A stretch of 64,000 bases of DNA from Halichoerus grypus (taxonomy: Eukaryota; Chordata; Mammalia; Carnivora; Phocidae), in NCBI RefSeq assembly GCF_964656455.1, contig NC_135715.1:149103935-149167934 (forward strand), written 5' to 3'. Made by a program: the position numbers and the translations under genes. The notes under the pieces are model-generated. The model did not search any database. It had not been told where the DNA came from and saw only the letters and a list, made by a program, of their open reading frames with translations. Of this stretch, positions 59,830 through 64,000 are shown piece after piece (position 1 is the first letter of the stretch; every line of letters begins with the position of its first letter).

Positions 59830-60440
59830 GACCCCCACTAGAGTTATGCCATTTTTTTAACTGCTTCATTGTGTCATTCAATATGAATGTATTTTAATTT
59901 TAACCATTCCATCCTGATTGTGACCATCTTTTCATGTTACAAATATTAGTGTCCTTAATTTTCATGTCATATCTTTACACTCACAAACATTTCTAAAGGT
60001 TGTATACTTAGAAATAACATCAGAGTATACACAATTTAAAATTATAGAAATTGCCAAAGTACTCTTTTAAAGGGTGACACAAATTTTTACTCCCCTCAAA
60101 ATTGAATGAGGATATTCCTTTCCCTACAGTTCAAGAATACCAGGCATTATAAAGTTATTTTACATGGGATTTCAATGTATTTATCTTGCTATTAAATGCT
60201 TGCATTGAGCACCTTTTAATACATTTATTGACAAGTGATTATCATTTGTGAATTTCCTGTTCTGTACTGAGCCTATTTTTCTATTTAATCATCTTTTTTG
60301 GGGTATCAATTTGTAGGAGCTATTTATACAAAAATTAATGTTAACTTTTTGTCTTTTATATGGTGAAAATATTTCTCTCAGGCTGTCTTAGAGTTTTTAA
60401 CTTAGTTTATAAAGATTATTACCAAAAGGAAATATATGTG
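59830..60440 (-). mobile_element. Old L1 ORF2/3' region, antisense
   Basis: Antisense L1 order: 'ggttgtatacttagaaataa', 'agaaattgccaaagtactct', 'tgcattgagcaccttttaat', 'atcaatttgtaggagctatt'. Diverged, with no coding potential. Confidence 0.6.
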
Positions 60441-60489
60441 TAGTCAAAGATGACAATCATTTATTTTATGTCTTCTACTAAGAAAGAGC

Positions 60490-60575
60490 TTATATATATG
60501 AATTGTAAGTATCTATATAGAGAGAGAGAGGCACACACATACACATCAATCTATAGGTGTGTGTATATATATGAT
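60490..60575 (+). repeat. Compound (TA)n/(GA)n/(CA)n/(GT)n microsatellite
   Basis: Alternates TATATA, GAGAGAG, CACACAC and GTGTGTG; the CA and GT parts are nearly complementary and could fold. Confidence 0.85.
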
Positions 60576-61218
60576 ATCTTCTTCTGATGTTTCAGAGTTA
60601 TTTACTTTTCAATACCTCAACCCTACAAGGGTCCAAGATTTTTGACTTTCTGTCCCCCGCCCCCCTTAAATTTTGCTTGCCATCAAGCCAAATCTCTTCG
60701 GAGATGTCTCTGTTTTGTAGAAACTTGTTAAATGCAGGCAAAGGTACCAAGCAGGCAACTGATACTGTTTCCCTCTGGGCTAGAAGCACGGGCTCAGGCA
60801 GTACGTTATCTGCTTTCAGAATGACAGCTGATGACAGTTTTAAAAATGTATTACCACTGCATACCATCACTGCTCTTCTAATCTTAACAGTTTTCTCACT
60901 GTCCATTGGCTGCTCATGAGGCGTGACACATATTGAAGGTTTTCTGCTTTGGCAACACCCAATTTGTGTATCAGTCAGGAAATACAGAGTTATGTCGGCA
61001 GCAAGAAAAGTCCACCAAATCCCTTACAACATAATGCTGCAAAAATGTTCATTATCTCACATTGCGTATGGCAGGAATCATGAGAAATCTGTTATTAGAT
61101 TCTGGAATATTATACAGTGGCAAAATATTTGTGAAGTAGTAGGTCCCTCTGGTTTTCATTCTAGGACTTAGGCTAAGAAACAATCTCTATCTAGATCATT
61201 GCAGGTCTTGTGTCAGAA
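60576..61218. other. Unassigned, less AT-rich; two opposing open frames
   Basis: Frames of 110 codons (+, 60587-60919) and 102 codons (-, 60598-60906) cover almost the same bases, then an 82-codon + frame (60923-61171). I recognise none of them. They may be chance or a remnant of a gene or repeat that I cannot identify. Confidence 0.3.
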
Positions 61219-61280
61219 GGATAATAATAATAATGATAATGATAATGATGATGATAATAATAATAATAATAATAATAAAA
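61219..61280 (+). repeat. (TAA/GAT)n microsatellite
   Basis: ATA and GAT trinucleotide units. Confidence 0.93.
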
Positions 61281-62900
61281 ATAAAAGAATTTTAAGCTCT
61301 GTTCAGGAGTGCTATTCGTTACTTCCCCAAGCAGATAATTCGTTGTAGCAAGTCACATGCAAATCCTGTGTTTAAAAAGGCAAAAATGTATAATGCCATG
61401 ACAGGGAGAGAAGAAATACTCATGACAATAATAAAAGCAATCCTTTAATTTCCTTAAAATTCACCCTTTTCCATTCTCTCTATTTTCTCTCTGGAATTCT
61501 TTACAGTCTTTAGTCATTTTGCTATATGTTCTAGGATTATTTATTTGAATTTATCTTTCATATGACTAATTTAGTCTACAACAGTGTTTATTATTTTATT
61601 CTTCTATCTCGTTTTAAACATTGTAATTAATTTCAAAGTACTTGCTTTTGTTTTCTGGATTGCTCTAGTTTATAGCTGTCCAGTCTTGTTTTATGGTTGT
61701 TATAGTCCCTTGACTCTATTTTGGATACAGACTTATATTAAAATTTTTAAAAATTTCTTGAATTATCTTTATTTTTTGATCAGTTTCTTTTTCTTGCTTG
61801 CTCTTATCTTAAATATTTGGTGATATTGGGTTATTCACTTATATTTATTAATGAAGACTATGTTGACCATATAGGTAAATGATGTAGGCTTTCTCTGCAG
61901 GCTGTCTCTGGATGAGATCTCTAACCTGAATTTGAGAAATCTGTGCAAATGTGTGGGGCATACTGATGGGCAAGATTCACTTTAAGTACAAGGAAGAAAC
62001 ATACAGGCTACTCGTTCTCAATTGTTACAATAAGGAGAAATTTACTCAGGGGAGGGAACACTCTCATGTATTTTTTTAAATTCCTGGCATCTTCAGATAA
62101 GAGGTTTTCTAAAATTTTGTGGATTCCCCCAATCTCTAATTAACAAAGGAATAGAAAAATTAAAACTTTTTAAGGAAGAAATAAGTCTGAGATATGAATG
62201 AAGTTCTCTGTGTTTTAGCTTGGAAAGCTCAACCTATCAATATTTGGATGATAATATTAAAACTCCCCGGCTCCTTCACTTGTACTATACAGTTAAATGG
62301 CTAAACAAAGACTTAGTCATTCTCCCAGAAAAAAAAATGTTAATTTGTGGGGCTAAATGAAAAATTTGAGTCACTCTGTCATTGTTGGGATAGATAATTC
62401 TACCAAGGGACTGAGCTCAGTAATTTAGAGGTAGAGTGGTAAATAAATGATGGCTTCTTAACTCTTGTTGACCAAGAATCATTTATGTATTTCTCTCTCT
62501 CTCTTTATGTTTGGTATTTAAATATCAAATTCCTATACTTACATCAATGGCCTTGTGAGTAAACAGTTCTCAGCGAGGGTTTGTTTGAAAGGGTAGAAAG
62601 GGGAAGTAAGAATGCAATTTCTTATAGCAACTGGGATAGCGAAAAACTAATGTTCAGACATGTAAGAATATCTTTGATGTGTGGCTATCGTTTTGCCTTA
62701 GATGGATTATTTCTGTAGCTCTGACTCAGACTCATGTGCTTCTCAAAATCCCCTTTCAAAGGAAATTATCCCAGTTTTTATTGTTACATGCCAGATTACT
62801 TTTTCTACCAATGATATATTTCAGCAGTCATTGGCTCCATTCCACTGCCGGGTTATGTTTCAATGTTTCTTCAAAACATTCTCCTCTTCTATGATGTTAT
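61281..62900. other. AT-rich DNA, nothing recognised
   Basis: Short frames only (for example 61584-61823, hydrophobic; 62679-62902). No known domain. Confidence 0.4.
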
Positions 62901-62904
62901 GACA

Positions 62905-62990
62905 GTGTTCTGTTTTCTTCAGTGCTGCTCCTCATATGCCTGGAGCATAGTAGGCATTTAATGCATTTCACTGAATGAATAAATAATGCA
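62905..62990 (+). repeat. L2 LINE 3' terminal fragment
   Basis: 'tcatatgcctggagcatagt' followed by 'aggcatttaatgcatttcac' and tgaatgaataa is the typical L2 3' terminus. Confidence 0.8.
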
Positions 62991-64000
62991 CAAATCAGGC
63001 AGCTAGTTGTACATATGGTGGTAAGTATTTCCCTAAATGTGCATGGTTCAGAAGAGTCAAATCATAATTAAAACCACCTTAAGATCAGTGGCCAAACTCT
63101 TTGATGATGAAGCTATTCTGTCATGCCATTTTAATCATAATTATTCTGATCAAACTGCCTAGAAATTTGATGCCAAGATTTTGATAGATTCATGTATGCT
63201 GACAACTTGGGTATTGGATTTCTCCCTTCTGGGCTTTTTTTTTTTTTCTTTACCTTGAATTTGTTATATTTTGTCATATTTTATATTTGAGATGTTTGCC
63301 CCCATTGTTTGTAATTAGCAAGTAACCAAATCTTAATTAACATTGTGATTTTAAGGTGGTTAGTGCCTTGAATGTTCATTACATTAACATTTTTTATGTG
63401 ACTATTGTCATTTATAGGGCATTTGATAGTTAAAATTAATCTTAAACCCTTACTATCTACCTAACTTGGGAGGATACCATTTGTTAAACTAATAATAAAT
63501 TTAGACCAGCTAAGACAAAGGCATAATTTAATTTTCATTTACCTTTTAAATTTCTATTTAAATGACTCATGACTTTCTTGGTTATGAAAAACACAAAAAT
63601 CTACAATTCTTTGGTTATTTGCTTTATCAACCCACGAGTAGAGAAAAATATGCAACCAGTTGTTAGACACAGGTATTGTGTAATACAGTGTATTGCTGTG
63701 TAGCTAATAACATGCCATGATTTCCCAGTAGAAATCTCCAAGTATGCTTTTTGCCTGAATCATAATCCACTGCAATTCAAACTCAGGACTCAATATATAA
63801 TTAAAATCATGACTCAATATATAATTAAATCTCTCCTTTATTTACCTCTTTGATCTGTTCAAATCCCAATATGTGTAGCACATGTATTCAAGAACGTATT
63901 GGATCATAGTCAAAAACTTTGATGGGCAGAGCCCAGGGAAAGAAGGGGAAAAGATGATTGGATTGAATTTTATGGCCTGGGGATACAAAGATGCATAATG
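62991..64000. other. AT-rich DNA, nothing recognised
   Basis: Contains a 24-bp tandem duplication at 63787-63829 (see findings). No coding signal. Confidence 0.4.

Noticed and set aside
61584..61823. Hydrophobic 79-codon frame as a membrane protein
   Set aside because: The F/L/I/V richness follows from T-rich DNA; no other support.

Overview
The window looks like about 64 kb of non-coding, AT-rich nuclear DNA from a carnivoran mammal. The best lineage evidence is a tRNA-Lys-headed CAN SINE family present in 19 copies. Most copies have the arctoid form (bear, seal or mustelid type): a tRNA-like head, a 'ctgcttctccctctcccac' body, a CT-rich stretch and an (AATAAA)n-like tail. I see no dog-type or cat-type SINE bodies. 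The placement in Arctoidea rests on remembered family sequences, not on a database search. No protein-coding gene, exon chain or functional RNA gene could be supported. Nearly all the open frames are short and are explained by transposon remnants, SINE antisense frames or simple repeats.

Layout. Positions 1-9 kb are mostly featureless AT-rich DNA, with a purine microsatellite, one SINE, a retroposed 5' half of tRNA-Ile at 5091-5129, and an antisense L1 3' end at 5592-6024 that appears to carry a 3' transduction. Positions 9-13 kb hold an old L1 3' end, two SINEs and a MIR. Positions 13.3-16.9 kb hold a broken antisense tract that resembles an ERV-L internal region, next to a MaLR-like LTR (16.87-17.47 kb). 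Positions 17.5-23 kb hold L2, MIR and five SINEs. Positions 23.7-26.4 kb are a more GC-rich stretch that I cannot assign, with a 42-bp in-frame tandem duplication. Positions 27.9-32 kb are a stack of repeats: a MaLR LTR with a nested SINE, L1M 5'UTR and ORF2 remnants with a nested SINE, a purine/pyrimidine block and a truncated carnivoran L1. Positions 33-40 kb hold MIR/L2 relics, an AT microsatellite, four SINEs and a very short L1 insertion with a possible 3' transduction. Positions 40.2-43.9 kb hold the longest L1 relic, including a reverse transcriptase stretch with a damaged active site and a nested SINE. Positions 44-56 kb are mainly old L1, MIR and L2 debris. Positions 56.5-59.2 kb hold four SINEs. 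Positions 59.8-64 kb hold an antisense old L1, microsatellites and unassigned DNA.

No genes work together here. The biology visible is L1-driven retroposition: many inserts are bounded by target-site duplications (TSDs), and nesting gives a relative chronology of MaLR, L2, MIR and L1M first and arctoid SINEs last. The most distinctive object is the tRNA-Ile 5' half, which has no A-tail and perfect 19-bp TSDs.
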